Part shown: positions 43,983 to 53,029 of the stretch, in pieces
Position numbering within the stretch: position 1 is the first letter of the stretch
Layout of the letters: every line of letters begins with the position of its first letter
Origin: Rhodospirillaceae bacterium
GTDB lineage: Bacteria > Pseudomonadota > Alphaproteobacteria > Rhodospirillales > UBA2165
DNA: 64,000 bases
Direction: 5' to 3'
NCBI GenBank assembly: GCA_018649725.1
Contig: JABIHH010000029.1
Coordinates: 1-64,000, forward strand
Translations under genes and position numbers: made by a program
The notes under the pieces: generated by a model
Databases searched by the model: none
Told to the model about the DNA's origin: nothing
What the model saw: the letters and a program-made list of their open reading frames with translations, nothing else

Positions 43983-45776
43983 CTAGAGCGCTGTTCTCAC
44001 ATCGATAACAGCGACTTTACCTTGCTCAACCTGTTTGACGGCTTCGGCAAAAACGCCGGCGAGAGCACCCGGATCAGTAACCGGCCCCTCAGACCAGGCG
44101 CCGAAGCCTTTGGCGACAGTGGCAAAATCAATGTCCGGGTCAATCATGCGCTGACCGATCCAAGCGTTTTCCGGCGGCCGGTTACGTGCGCGGGCAACGC
44201 GGATTTGATGATGCTCATCATTGCCCCAGCTATTATTGTTATTAATGACAATCAACAACGGCACCTGATAGTGAGCGGCGGTCCAGATCGCGCTAGCTGA
44301 CATGACGAAATCGCCATCCCCCATAATCGCAATATTGATTTGCCCTTTCTTATTCCTGGCGAGCGATGCGCCAACAGCAGCGCCCGGACCATAGCCGACC
44401 CCGCCACCACCATCGGATCCAAGATAGTGACCGGCACCATCAAACTGCCAAATGCCTTCTGAAAAACTGCGATGATTGCGGACCGGAAGGAACCAAGGTT
44501 TGTCTTTCACGGCTTCATGCAATTCATGGATCACACGGGGAATTTTGATCGGTGAGGCGTCTTGATCGTCCAGCCAATTCTCGTTTTGTGATTTCCGCAA
44601 GGCTGTGTGTTGCTCAGCCAACTCTGACTTTCTGGCATCGATAGCACCATTTGGAAAAGCGTTTAGTCTTTGCTCAATAACCGCCGTCAGTTGTTCCATG
44701 CCCAATAGTGGATCGCAGATTATCTCGATTTCCGTTGCCGATTCGAGTGCGCCAAAATTCGACCATTTATTTGGAATGATATTTTCCATTGACATTGAAA
44801 TGAGTTTTTGACCGTCACGCCCGCGCTCAGCTTCATTGTAGGCCGCTGCGGCATTGGTCGGATCAATGCAATCGACGGCCAGAATGACGTCAGCATTTTT
44901 GCGAATGTCGGCATCGCCGCTGAGGTTTTGGGGATGATCCGTTGGCATGCAGACAATGCTACGATCATCAACAAAGGCCGCACCCGTTATTTCGACGAGC
45001 TTTTGCACCACAGGTGTGACTTTGGCTTCGATGCCAAATCGACCGGCAACAATCAATGGCATTTTGGCGCCAAGGAGGAGATCGGCCGTGTCCGCCAAGC
45101 TTTGTGGATTTGGCGCCATCACTGGTGCGGGCTGATAGTGTGGTAAATCGACTGATGGAATAATCAGATCATCCGAAATGCCGCCTTCTTGCACGCCTTG
45201 ATCAATCGAGATGTAAATCGGACCACTTGGTTTGCTGGCAACAATTTTATGACCTTGCAATAGGGCGTCTACAGTCGCTTGAAGAGTTGCAGGCTCACTG
45301 GTCCATTTTGTGAAAGGCTTGACCAGATCGCTTTGTGTATTGGCGGAATGTACCCAATCAATATAGCGCCGCTGCGCCGGGTCCAGGGGGCCGCAGCCGC
45401 CTAAAATCATAACCGGTGACCGATCACAATAGGCGTTATAGACCGCCATGCTGCCCAGCATCAGGCCAACCAGATCATGGATTATGCAAAGCGCCGGCTT
45501 GCCGGTCGATTTGGCATAGCCATGGGCCATAGCGACCGCGATTGTCTCCGTCGTACAGAGGATGATTTCGGGCTTGCGGTTGCGCGTATGATTGACGAGC
45601 GAATCATGCAAGCCTCTGAAACTGGAACCTGGCACGAGGAAGACATGCTCAAACCCTAAACTCGCCAGCACATCAGCGATAACATCTGACCCATAGGCGG
45701 GAGTGAGATTGTTATCTGGGAGGTTTTGCGGTGTTTCGGGGAACACCATTTCAGTGTAGTCAGGTATGTCGTTCAT
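43983..45776 (-). CDS. ThDP-dependent decarboxylase-like enzyme, copy 2
   Basis: A 597-residue paralogue of copy 1, with E77 in LCTTETIAVAMAHGYAK, PGSSFRGLHDS, and ThDP motif GDGDFVMSASAIWTA ending INNNNSWGND. ATG 45776 is chosen: GTGTGGAAA precedes it and it aligns with copy 1, whereas a far upstream frame extension to 45926 has a non-family sequence. The two copies are equal in length but only moderately similar, so the duplication is old and the substrates probably differ. An island palindrome lies about 70-90 bp upstream, in the gap shared with the MarR gene at 46019. Confidence 0.87.
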   Translation of the reverse strand: MNDIPDYTEMVFPETPQNLPDNNLTPAYGSDVIADVLASLGFEHVFLVPGSSFRGLHDSLVNHTRNRKPEIILCTTETIAVAMAHGYAKSTGKPALCIIHDLVGLMLGSMAVYNAYCDRSPVMILGGCGPLDPAQRRYIDWVHSANTQSDLVKPFTKWTSEPATLQATVDALLQGHKIVASKPSGPIYISIDQGVQEGGISDDLIIPSVDLPHYQPAPVMAPNPQSLADTADLLLGAKMPLIVAGRFGIEAKVTPVVQKLVEITGAAFVDDRSIVCMPTDHPQNLSGDADIRKNADVILAVDCIDPTNAAAAYNEAERGRDGQKLISMSMENIIPNKWSNFGALESATEIEIICDPLLGMEQLTAVIEQRLNAFPNGAIDARKSELAEQHTALRKSQNENWLDDQDASPIKIPRVIHELHEAVKDKPWFLPVRNHRSFSEGIWQFDGAGHYLGSDGGGGVGYGPGAAVGASLARNKKGQINIAIMGDGDFVMSASAIWTAAHYQVPLLIVINNNNSWGNDEHHQIRVARARNRPPENAWIGQRMIDPDIDFATVAKGFGAWSEGPVTDPGALAGVFAEAVKQVEQGKVAVIDVRTAL

Positions 45777-45847
45777 TTTCCACACTCTGTCGATTGCAAC
45801 CAAATGCGACAAATGAAACGATCGTGGATTGGAAGTCAAGGCAGAGG

Positions 45848-45867
45848 ATGCTAAGATTTCGAAGTAT
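45848..45867. promoter_or_regulatory. Island palindrome between ThDP enzyme copy 2 and MarR copy 2
   Basis: ATGCTAAGATTTCGAAGTAT is nearly the same as the site at 46538-46557. It lies in the divergent gap between the ThDP enzyme (start 45776) and the MarR gene (start 46019), where it could serve both. Confidence 0.6.
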
Positions 45868-46018
45868 TTAATGATCTGAATGAAATTGCCTGGCAAAGAC
45901 TTTCGTAAAAGAAATTTAATCATCACAAACTTATTGTCAGGATATTGGTATTCGCCATAATTTAGGGTAGTTTAAAGTCAGCTATTGGGGTTAATTTATT
46001 TTTTGATTGATTTTCTAT

Positions 46019-46495
46019 ATGTCGCCTAAAAGACAAAATAAAGGCAGTTTAGCGCCTTCAGAAAGTGTCGGCTTTCTTATCCGCGATACGATGATGCATC
46101 TCCAGATCGTGTTGCGGTCGCGCCTACAGGATCACAATCTCTCTACAGCGCAGTGGTATTTATTGCGTGTCCTTTGGGAAGAAGAGGGTCTTAGCCAGCG
46201 AGAGCTTAGCGAGCGGGTTTGTACGACAGAGCCGACAACGCAAAGCGCTTTGTCGCGCATGGAAAAGCAGGGCATTGTTAAAAGAGTGCGCAGTAAAAAA
46301 GATCGTCGGGCCAATCATATTTTCCTGACAAAGAAGGGGCGAAATTTAGAACCTAAGCTGATCCCCCACGCCATAAATGTGAATGATGTGGCCTCTAAAG
46401 ATATAACAAAAAAAGATATCAAGGCTTTCACGAAGGTTGTTCAAAAAATTCGCTCAAACGTGATTGAAGAAATTAAGTCGAGCAATAACTCATAA
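46019..46495 (+). CDS. MarR-family regulator, copy 2 of a duplicated pair
   Basis: A 158-residue winged-helix protein, near identical in the DNA-binding core to the one at 21296-21778 (LSTAQWYLLRVLWEEEGLSQ; RVCTTEPTTQSALSRMEKQG; wing KKDRRANHIFLTKKG). The C-terminal parts differ more. ATG 46019 is chosen by alignment over TTG 46007. It lies in the middle of the catabolic island, flanked on both sides by copies of the 20-bp palindrome (45848 and 46538), and is the best candidate for the regulator that binds it. Confidence 0.92.
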   Translation: MSPKRQNKGSLAPSESVGFLIRDTMMHLQIVLRSRLQDHNLSTAQWYLLRVLWEEEGLSQRELSERVCTTEPTTQSALSRMEKQGIVKRVRSKKDRRANHIFLTKKGRNLEPKLIPHAINVNDVASKDITKKDIKAFTKVVQKIRSNVIEEIKSSNNS

Positions 46496-46537
46496 AGTCG
46501 GAATTCCCCCTCTCTGCATTGACCGAGTTTTGGCAGA

Positions 46538-46557
46538 TTGCTAAGATTTCTAAGTAA
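46538..46557 (+). promoter_or_regulatory. Island palindrome upstream of the TauD-SDR-DHPD operon
   Basis: TTGCTAAGATTTCTAAGTAA, a near-perfect dyad (its reverse reads TTACTTAGAAATCTTAGCAA). It lies 26 bp before the ATG of the dioxygenase gene at 46583, a position where a bound repressor would block transcription. Confidence 0.65.
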
Positions 46558-46582
46558 ATGAAATGTGGTCGGGGATGGTCAG

Positions 46583-47422
46583 ATGAAGGTAACACCATTG
46601 GCAGAGGCCCTTGGGGCAGAAATTGAAGATGTCGATTTGTCGGAAGAAATGTCTCCCGATGGATGGCAGGCAATTCATGCCGCCTGGCTTGAATATAAAG
46701 TCCTGGTATTTCGAGGGCAGGATTTATCCGAGGAGGTTCATCTGCGTTTTGGCCGGACTTTCGGCGATATCCAGGCCGTGCGCTCAGCCAATCATCTCAT
46801 CGGCGAGGAACAGCCTTTTATGTATATCGCCAATCGCGAGGTAGATGGAAAACCAGGTATTCTGCCGGATGGTGAAATGCATTTCCACAATGATCAGAGC
46901 TATTACGAGATCCCGAGCAAGGCGTCTTTGCTTTACGCATTGGAAATTCCGAGCCAGGGCGGCAACACGCTGTTTTCAAATGCTGCTAAAGCCTATGACA
47001 TGCTGGAAGACAGTCTGAAAGAAACGTTGATCGGATTGCAGGTGTTCAATGTTTATGACTATGATCGCAATCCGACGGCACCAAGCGATACTTATGATCC
47101 GGACGCCCCGCAATTCGTTCACCCGTTGGTGATCAAACACCCTAAAACCGGTGAGCCGGCGCTTTTTGTCAGCCGCCTGATGAGCCACCACATTGAGGAC
47201 ATGGAACGCACCGAGAGCGATGCTTTACTAAACAGGCTTTTCGATCATGCCGAAAACCTGGCGTTACGCTATGAGCATGTCTGGCAGGTTGGAGATCTGG
47301 TGATGTGGGATAATTTTGCGACCCAGCATGCGAGGACTGATTTTGATCCAACTGAAACACGCGTCATGCGCCGGGTAGGTATTGTCGGCCCCAGGCCCAT
47401 GGCATACGGGGCGGCGGCATGA
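46583..47422 (+). CDS. TauD/TfdA-family Fe(II)/2-oxoglutarate dioxygenase
   Basis: A 279-residue oxygenase. The iron triad is H102 and D104 in MHFHNDQSYY and H249 in FATQHARTD, with the 2-oxoglutarate-binding Arg in RVMRRVG. Relatives hydroxylate taurine, 2,4-D ethers and related acids, often to cleave C-S or ether bonds. ATG 46583 with GGGGATGGTC before it is preferred to an upstream in-frame start. It begins the operon TauD-SDR-DHPD-amidohydrolase and overlaps the SDR gene by four bases. Substrate unknown. Confidence 0.88.
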   Translation: MKVTPLAEALGAEIEDVDLSEEMSPDGWQAIHAAWLEYKVLVFRGQDLSEEVHLRFGRTFGDIQAVRSANHLIGEEQPFMYIANREVDGKPGILPDGEMHFHNDQSYYEIPSKASLLYALEIPSQGGNTLFSNAAKAYDMLEDSLKETLIGLQVFNVYDYDRNPTAPSDTYDPDAPQFVHPLVIKHPKTGEPALFVSRLMSHHIEDMERTESDALLNRLFDHAENLALRYEHVWQVGDLVMWDNFATQHARTDFDPTETRVMRRVGIVGPRPMAYGAAA

Positions 47423-48192
47423 GTGACTTTGATTTTGCCGGTCGCGTCGCCATTGTTACGGGCGGCGGCACCGGCATTGGTAAAACATATAGTCAGGAAT
47501 TCGCAAAAGCTGGTGTCCGTGTCGTGATCGCCGATATTGCCGGTCCCGAAGGTGAGGCGGTTGCCCAAGAGATCAATGACGCCGGCGGCAAGGCTCTGGC
47601 TATCACAACTGATATTTCAAGTCAGGAGCAAACTCTGGCAATGGCAAAAGCTACGATTGAGGCTTTTGGACAAATAGATATTTTGATCAATAATGCGTCC
47701 TTGATGAGCGCCTTGGAGCGCCGACCATGGCATGAAATTGATGTCGATGAATGGGACCGCGTTATGGCGGTTAATCTGCGGGGTATGTTCCTCTGTTGTC
47801 AGGCGGTCTATCCGCAAATGAAAGAGCAGCAAAGCGGCAAGATCATCAATATTTCCTCAAGCCGGTTCTGGCTTGGTACACCCATGCGGCTGCACTACAG
47901 CACGTCGAAGGCCGGTGTCATCGGCCTCACCCGTTCCCTGGCCCGTGAAGTCGGTGACGACAATATTGCTGTTAATGCCATCACCCCCGGCTTTACCGAA
48001 AGCGAAACACAACTCGCTACGTCGACAGCCGATTATCTGGCAATATCTGAAGAGCGTTATAAAGGCCGGACTTTCAAGCGCGCCCAATTACCGGGAGATC
48101 TGGTCGGAACCGTCATGTTCCTGGCGTCAGATGCCAGTAATTTTATCACCGGGCAGACCATCAATGTCGATGGCGGCGAATCGATGCGTTAA
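47419..48192 (+). CDS. Short-chain dehydrogenase/reductase
   Basis: A 257-residue classical SDR. Rossmann motif TGGGTGIG (14-21), NNAS at 91-94, and the catalytic S147, Y160 and K164 in YSTSKAG. NAD rather than NADP is suggested by the Asp at the end of strand two (VIADIAG). The enzyme oxidises an alcohol or dihydrodiol, or reduces a ketone; in an island of aromatic acid genes a dihydrodiol or benzylic alcohol is reasonable. Overlaps the dioxygenase gene by four bases. Confidence 0.92.
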   Translation: MSDFDFAGRVAIVTGGGTGIGKTYSQEFAKAGVRVVIADIAGPEGEAVAQEINDAGGKALAITTDISSQEQTLAMAKATIEAFGQIDILINNASLMSALERRPWHEIDVDEWDRVMAVNLRGMFLCCQAVYPQMKEQQSGKIINISSSRFWLGTPMRLHYSTSKAGVIGLTRSLAREVGDDNIAVNAITPGFTESETQLATSTADYLAISEERYKGRTFKRAQLPGDLVGTVMFLASDASNFITGQTINVDGGESMR

Positions 48193-48242
48193 TTGAGAGA
48201 TAAAAATTTGAACAAGATATCGTTTAATAATAGGATTATCCC

Positions 48243-49232
48243 ATGACCAAACTTCGACTGAATTTTGCCGCCAGCCCCTATGATCACTTCAGGGATATGA
48301 TTGATGGCCGCGTCCCAACAGAGGGCATCGACCTCAACTATCTAAATCTTCAGATCGAAGAGGCCTTCGCCCGCTTTGTGCATTTCCAGGAATGGGAACT
48401 GTCCGAGATGTCTTTTGGCAAGTTTGTCTCCTTTATCTCACAAGACAATGGCAAAGTGATTGGCCTACCGGTCTTTCCGTCCCGCGTGTTCCGGCAATCC
48501 TCAATCTATGTGCGGGAAGACAGTCCGTTAAAAGGGCCGGAGGATCTCGCTGGTAAAAAAGTCGGCATTCCCGAATGGGCACAGACGGCTTCGATCTATA
48601 CCCGTGGCTGGCTGGTTGACCAGATCGGTATTCCGCTCACTGATATTGAATGGATTCAATCCGGCGTTAATCAGCCGGGCCGTGAGGAGAAGGTAAAGCT
48701 CAAACTTCCCGAGGGCGTCACGCTCACGCCGGTGTCTGATAAATCTTTGACGGAAATGCTGCTAAGCGGCGAAATCGATGCGACCGCGACGGCTCATGCG
48801 CCGCAGCCCTTTGAGGATGGAGATCCTTCGATCCGCCGCTTGATCCCCAATTACCGGGAGTATGAAGAAGCCTATTACAAAGAGACCAATATTTTTCCAA
48901 TCATGCATATCATTGCGATCCGCCGTGATGTCTATGAGGCTAATCCTTGGATTGCGATGAATTTGTATAAGGCTTTTACGGAGGCCAAAAATAATTCTGT
49001 CTACCGCGCCCAGGAAATCACCGCGACCCGTTTTCCCTTTGCCTGGTGTTACGAGGCGGCGGAGAAAACCAAAGAAATTTTTGGTGATGATATTTTCCCC
49101 TACGGGCTTGAGCCCAACCGTCCAACCCTCGAGGCGTTTCTGAAATATGCCTATGATCAGGGGATCTGCCACCGGAAAGTCACACCGGAAGAAATGTTCC
49201 CAGAAGAGCTCAGCAAGGTTTTTAAAATCTGA
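48243..49232 (+). CDS. 4,5-dihydroxyphthalate decarboxylase-family protein, copy 1
   Basis: A 329-residue protein of the family that contains 4,5-dihydroxyphthalate decarboxylase, which has the fold of a solute-binding protein but works in the cytoplasm; no signal peptide is present, in line with an enzyme. Blocks shared with copy 2 (51174): PYDHFRDMIDGRVPTEGIDL, the KKVGIPEWAQTASIYTRGWL region, NQPGREEKVKLKLPEGV, DKSLTEMLLSGEIDA and FPIMHIIAIRRDVYEANPW. Length matches the family (about 330). The stop overlaps the amidohydrolase start by one base, so the two probably act on the same compound. The exact substrate is not known. Confidence 0.83.
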   Translation: MTKLRLNFAASPYDHFRDMIDGRVPTEGIDLNYLNLQIEEAFARFVHFQEWELSEMSFGKFVSFISQDNGKVIGLPVFPSRVFRQSSIYVREDSPLKGPEDLAGKKVGIPEWAQTASIYTRGWLVDQIGIPLTDIEWIQSGVNQPGREEKVKLKLPEGVTLTPVSDKSLTEMLLSGEIDATATAHAPQPFEDGDPSIRRLIPNYREYEEAYYKETNIFPIMHIIAIRRDVYEANPWIAMNLYKAFTEAKNNSVYRAQEITATRFPFAWCYEAAEKTKEIFGDDIFPYGLEPNRPTLEAFLKYAYDQGICHRKVTPEEMFPEELSKVFKI

Positions 49233-50197
49233 TGGCTCAATTGCGACGCATTGATGCTCATCAGCATGTTCTGTTCGATGAGTATTTAGCCGAGCTTGAA
49301 ACCATGGGCGTAACCGGCAGCGCCGAGCGGTCCTTTCCGCCTTGGTCGAAGGCGCAAATGCTTGAGAATATGGCGGCTTATGAAATCGATGCTGTTGCGG
49401 TCAGCATATCCTCACCCGGCACTTATTTTGGCGACATTGATTTCACCAAAGGTCTGGTGCGGCTGTGTAATGACTGTTTCGCCGATTTGTCGGATCAAGC
49501 GGAAAACCGTATTGTGTCCTTGGGTTTGCTGCCATTGCCCGATACCGAGGCTGCCTGCCGGGAGCTCGACTATATATATGATGAGCTGAAATTGGATGGC
49601 GTGGGGCTGGTGTCGCATTACAACGATGTTTATTTGGGCGATCCTGAATTCGAGGAGCTCTATCAGGAACTGAACAAGCGCGAAGCCGTTGTCTTTATCC
49701 ATCCGGTCCGCCCGATGCAGGCCGCCAAAATGCAATATAGTTTTCCGAGCGGCTTCGTTGAACTGGTCGCCGCTACTGGCCGGGTGATAGCCAATCTTCT
49801 GGCGACCGGTGTGATGGAGAACTATCCAAATATCAAATGGTATCTGCCCCATTCCGGCGGCATCATTCCAAGTATTCTCTACCGCCTCATAAAATTTGAA
49901 AGCCATCCCAAATTCCAAGACAAGGTGCCGAAAGGCGTGCGTTATTATCTCAATAAGATTTACTACGATGTCGCTCAGGCATCAGAGCCGGAGACGTTGG
50001 CGGCGCTGATGAGCTTTGCCGATCCAGGTAAAATTTTATTTGGCACCGACTATCCCTTTGCCATCGACCGCAGTTCGGTCATTCAAGATACCATTGACGG
50101 TATTGAGCTGTTTAGTGGATTTGACGAAGGAGCACGGCAAAAAATCTACTGCGATAATGCGCTCGCCTTATTCCCGCGCTTTCAGTCTGTGGGTTAG
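49232..50197 (+). CDS. ACMSD-type amidohydrolase (probable nonoxidative decarboxylase)
   Basis: A 321-residue TIM-barrel metalloenzyme. Metal ligands H10 and H12 in DAHQHV, H157 in FIHPVRP and D273 in FGTDYPF, with the likely catalytic H207 in LPHSGG, match the aminocarboxymuconate-semialdehyde / gamma-resorcylate decarboxylase group. It overlaps the DHPD-family gene by one base, hinting at consecutive decarboxylations of a polycarboxylate, or one decarboxylation and one hydrolysis. It is convergent with the PhyH gene with a four-base overlap. Confidence 0.87.
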   Translation: MAQLRRIDAHQHVLFDEYLAELETMGVTGSAERSFPPWSKAQMLENMAAYEIDAVAVSISSPGTYFGDIDFTKGLVRLCNDCFADLSDQAENRIVSLGLLPLPDTEAACRELDYIYDELKLDGVGLVSHYNDVYLGDPEFEELYQELNKREAVVFIHPVRPMQAAKMQYSFPSGFVELVAATGRVIANLLATGVMENYPNIKWYLPHSGGIIPSILYRLIKFESHPKFQDKVPKGVRYYLNKIYYDVAQASEPETLAALMSFADPGKILFGTDYPFAIDRSSVIQDTIDGIELFSGFDEGARQKIYCDNALALFPRFQSVG

Positions 50198-51024
50198 CTC
50201 CGACCGCCAGCCGCAGCTTTGTCCCGCGTGGCGTTTAGATAAAGCGCCCGCATGTCCTCCATTGCTTTGATGCAAACTGGGTCCATATCTTCTTGCGGCT
50301 CTGGATCTATGCCCCAATAGCCGAATTTATCCTCGCCCCTGAGGAGCATGGCTGTCGAGCCTTCGAAGCGGGTTTCTCTCACGTGCGGTGCGACGTAGTG
50401 GATGGCGAGACCAATGCGGGGGTGATCGGCATTATTTGGCAGCGAGCCGTGCACAACACTTTCGTGATGGAAAACAATTTCGCCAGCTTTCAGAACGGCG
50501 TATTCAGCTTGGCTCTCATCAACGTTCGGCACGGTTTGGCCGACTGGAATGAGATTATTCTCATGCGGCTTTAATTCGTGAACAGCCGGCGGCCCCTTAT
50601 GACTGCCGGGGATATATCTGACGCAGCCGGACTCCAAATCAGAGGGATTAAAGGCGAGCCAAGCGGTTAGGGTGTCCGCTGGCTCAAAGCCATAAAAGAA
50701 GCTGTCTGTATGCCACGAAACATAGCCCGGGTCCCTGGCTTTTTTACTGAAAAAGGAAGCGCCCCAACATAAAATATCCGGTCCGATGAGGTCTTCTACG
50801 GCATCCAATAATTTTGCTTCGCGCACGACATCGCAGAGCCAGAGGAAAGGGAGCTGAGCTTTGATGCGAAACTTATCCATCGGCGAGTCGCCAATTTTAT
50901 CTTCCAAAGCGGTATATTTTTGAAAGAGCGCTGAGATTTCATCTGATGAATAAAGCGGAAAGGGAAACAGAAATCCCTTTTCCTCATAACCATTAACCTG
51001 TTCGGCGGTAAGAACTTTATCCAT
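50194..51024 (-). CDS. Phytanoyl-CoA dioxygenase (PhyH) family protein
   Basis: A 276-residue Fe(II)/2-oxoglutarate oxygenase. HxD is H105-x-D107 in SWHTDSFFYG; the distal His lies in HHESVVHGS and the 2-oxoglutarate Arg in HPRIGLAIHYV. The start at 51024 (MDKVLTAEQV) is chosen over one at 51063 because AAAGAAACGAACA precedes it and the longer form is basic and unlike the family. Divergent from the DHPD copy 2 gene; the shared gap has a weak half of the island palindrome (51104-51111). Substrate unknown. Confidence 0.87.
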   Translation of the reverse strand: MDKVLTAEQVNGYEEKGFLFPFPLYSSDEISALFQKYTALEDKIGDSPMDKFRIKAQLPFLWLCDVVREAKLLDAVEDLIGPDILCWGASFFSKKARDPGYVSWHTDSFFYGFEPADTLTAWLAFNPSDLESGCVRYIPGSHKGPPAVHELKPHENNLIPVGQTVPNVDESQAEYAVLKAGEIVFHHESVVHGSLPNNADHPRIGLAIHYVAPHVRETRFEGSTAMLLRGEDKFGYWGIDPEPQEDMDPVCIKAMEDMRALYLNATRDKAAAGGRS

Positions 51025-51173
51025 TGTTCGTTTCTTTCCAAAAATTCTTCCAAAGTATGGCAATTATTCTCAATGAAGCAAATAAGTGTTTGATAAAAAA
51101 TGGTTAGAATTGATAGTAGTGGGATAAAAGATACATATAACGTCTTTCAGGCAATAAAATTTGGATGGGGAAA

Positions 51174-52163
51174 ATGTCACTTTTAAAACTTTCAATCGCG
51201 ACGACCGATTACGATCATTTCCGTGATTTTCGGCTTGGCTCTGTTCAAGCCGAAGGCATCGATGTGAATTGGATGAATTTGGGTCATCATGAATGTTTTG
51301 CCCGCTTTACCGCCAATCGCGAATTCGATGTCGCTGAATTGTCATTTGCCAAATTCACCACCCAGGTGACTCGCGAGAACAGTGATGTGGTCGGCTTGCC
51401 GGTGATCTGCTCCCGGTTGTTTCGATTTAGTTCTTTCTATGTGAATAAAAATAGTGGGATCAAATCTGTGGAAGATTTGAAAGGCAAAAAAATTGGCTCA
51501 CCTGAATGGGCGCATTCGGCTGCGGTTTATATGCGGGGCTGGATGCATAATGAAATGGGCGTCAAGCTCACCGATGTCCATTGGTATCAAGCGGGTGCTA
51601 ATTCGCCCGGGCGCAAAGAGAAGGTTGAGCTTAATCTACCTGATGGCATGCAGCTTACCCGCGTCGAAGACAAATCACTTAGCGAAATGCTGGCGAGCGG
51701 CGAAATTGATTGCGCGATTATCGCCCGCCCACCAACTTGCTTTTTGGAGGGTCATCCTGACGTTGAGCGGCTTTATCCAGACTATCTCGAGATGGAAGAA
51801 GAGTATTTCCAGAAAACTAAAATTTGGCCGATCATGCATATTATTGCCATGCGGCGCCAAATTCTGGACGAAAACCCTTGGGTAGCGCGAAATCTATTCA
51901 ATGCCTTTCAAGAATCAAAAAGACGCAGTTTGGAACGGCTGTTAGATCCTGCCGTCTCACGCTACCCACTGGCCTGGCTGCCGACCTATGCGCGTAAGAT
52001 GCAGGATATCTTTGGCGAGGACCCATTTCCCTATGGTATCGAAGAAAACCGCGCAACCTGGGAGCAAATGGCGCTTTATACCTATCAGCAGGGTATAGCC
52101 CATCGCCAATTCACGCCGGAAGAAATTTTCCCGGAAGGGATTATGACCAAGGTGATCGTTTAG
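51174..52163 (+). CDS. 4,5-dihydroxyphthalate decarboxylase-family protein, copy 2
   Basis: A 329-residue paralogue of 48243-49232, equally long, with DYDHFRDFRLGSVQAEGIDV, KKIGSPEWAHSAAVYMRGWM, NSPGRKEKVELNLPDGM and WPIMHIIAMRRQILDENPW. No signal peptide. ATG 51174 is preferred to an in-frame ATG at 51165 because TGGGGAAA sits directly before it. It stands alone between a divergent PhyH gene and the convergent AroE-like gene (5-bp gap). With copy 1 and the pseudogene at 21841 the window has three relatives. Confidence 0.83.
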   Translation: MSLLKLSIATTDYDHFRDFRLGSVQAEGIDVNWMNLGHHECFARFTANREFDVAELSFAKFTTQVTRENSDVVGLPVICSRLFRFSSFYVNKNSGIKSVEDLKGKKIGSPEWAHSAAVYMRGWMHNEMGVKLTDVHWYQAGANSPGRKEKVELNLPDGMQLTRVEDKSLSEMLASGEIDCAIIARPPTCFLEGHPDVERLYPDYLEMEEEYFQKTKIWPIMHIIAMRRQILDENPWVARNLFNAFQESKRRSLERLLDPAVSRYPLAWLPTYARKMQDIFGEDPFPYGIEENRATWEQMALYTYQQGIAHRQFTPEEIFPEGIMTKVIV

Positions 52164-52168
52164 CAGCA

Positions 52169-53020
52169 TTACCCGTTAAGAATGCTTTTTTCCATGATGT
52201 CGCGCAGTTCGTCGGTGACTTTGGGCTCAAGTCCGAACCAGCGCTTCCAGGCGGGTGGGCCTTGGTGGATAAGCATGCCGAGCCCGTTAACTGTTGCATT
52301 GCCGCGCTCGCGAGCGGCCGCAAGAAAAGGTGTTTCAAGTGGCGTGTAAATAATGTCGGCGACCAAGGCATCCGCTGAAAGATTGTCGAGCTTGATATCC
52401 AATGCGGTCTCACCAACCATGCCCTGACTTGTTGTATTGACGACCGTGGCAGCCCCTTCAAGCGCGTCATGGCGCTCTTCCCAGTCTATCACCTTAATCG
52501 GCGCACCAAATTCCTCGGCGATTGCCAGGGCCTTCTCATGGGTTCGGTTTACCAGACGAATTTCCGGAGCACCTTCGTGTTGCAGCGCATAGCAAACGGC
52601 CCGGCTGCCACCACCACCACCGATAACCGTTGCCGGGCCAGCATCCGCCCGCCAGTCCGGTTGTTGATGTTTTAAATTACCGAGAAAGCCCAGCCAGTCA
52701 TTGTTGGTGCCGAAGAGCGAGCCGTCCTCATTGATGACAATGCAGCTGATCGCGCCGATTTTGCGAGCGACGTCATTAACTTCATCAACGATTTCCATCG
52801 CTTCCATCTTGTGTGGGATGGTGACATTGCAGCCGGAAAATCTCAGCGGGTGCATGCCGCGGAGCGCGTCTTCCAGTGTTCCTGGTTTAATGGCTAAAGG
52901 GATATAGGTGCCGGTCAGCCCTTGTTGTTCCATCCAGTAGTTATGCATCAGAGGCGATCGGGAATGCATAACCGGCCAGCCAATAACGCCCAAGAGATGA
53001 AATTGATCTGATCCGCTCAT
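52169..53020 (-). CDS. aroE: Shikimate dehydrogenase-like protein with a changed substrate Asn
   Basis: A 283-residue member of the AroE family. Substrate-side motifs: VMHSRSP with S20 and S22, NVTIPHK with catalytic K71, and TNNDWLGF with D108; NADP side GGGGGSR at 134-140. The block usually reading GAxNT is GAISC here, so the conserved substrate-binding Asn is Ser (S92). That suggests a substrate other than shikimate, perhaps quinate-like or an aromatic-derived cyclohexane acid. It is the last gene of the minus operon MarR-aldolase-aldolase-AroE, with a 9-bp gap. Confidence 0.85.
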   Translation of the reverse strand: MSGSDQFHLLGVIGWPVMHSRSPLMHNYWMEQQGLTGTYIPLAIKPGTLEDALRGMHPLRFSGCNVTIPHKMEAMEIVDEVNDVARKIGAISCIVINEDGSLFGTNNDWLGFLGNLKHQQPDWRADAGPATVIGGGGGSRAVCYALQHEGAPEIRLVNRTHEKALAIAEEFGAPIKVIDWEERHDALEGAATVVNTTSQGMVGETALDIKLDNLSADALVADIIYTPLETPFLAAARERGNATVNGLGMLIHQGPPAWKRWFGLEPKVTDELRDIMEKSILNG

Positions 53021-53029
53021 AATCTGGTC

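Noticed and set aside
48243-52163. The two DHPD-family proteins as ABC-transporter binding proteins
   Set aside because: The fold is that of a binding protein, but neither has a signal peptide and no ABC permease is near; length and motifs fit the decarboxylase family better.
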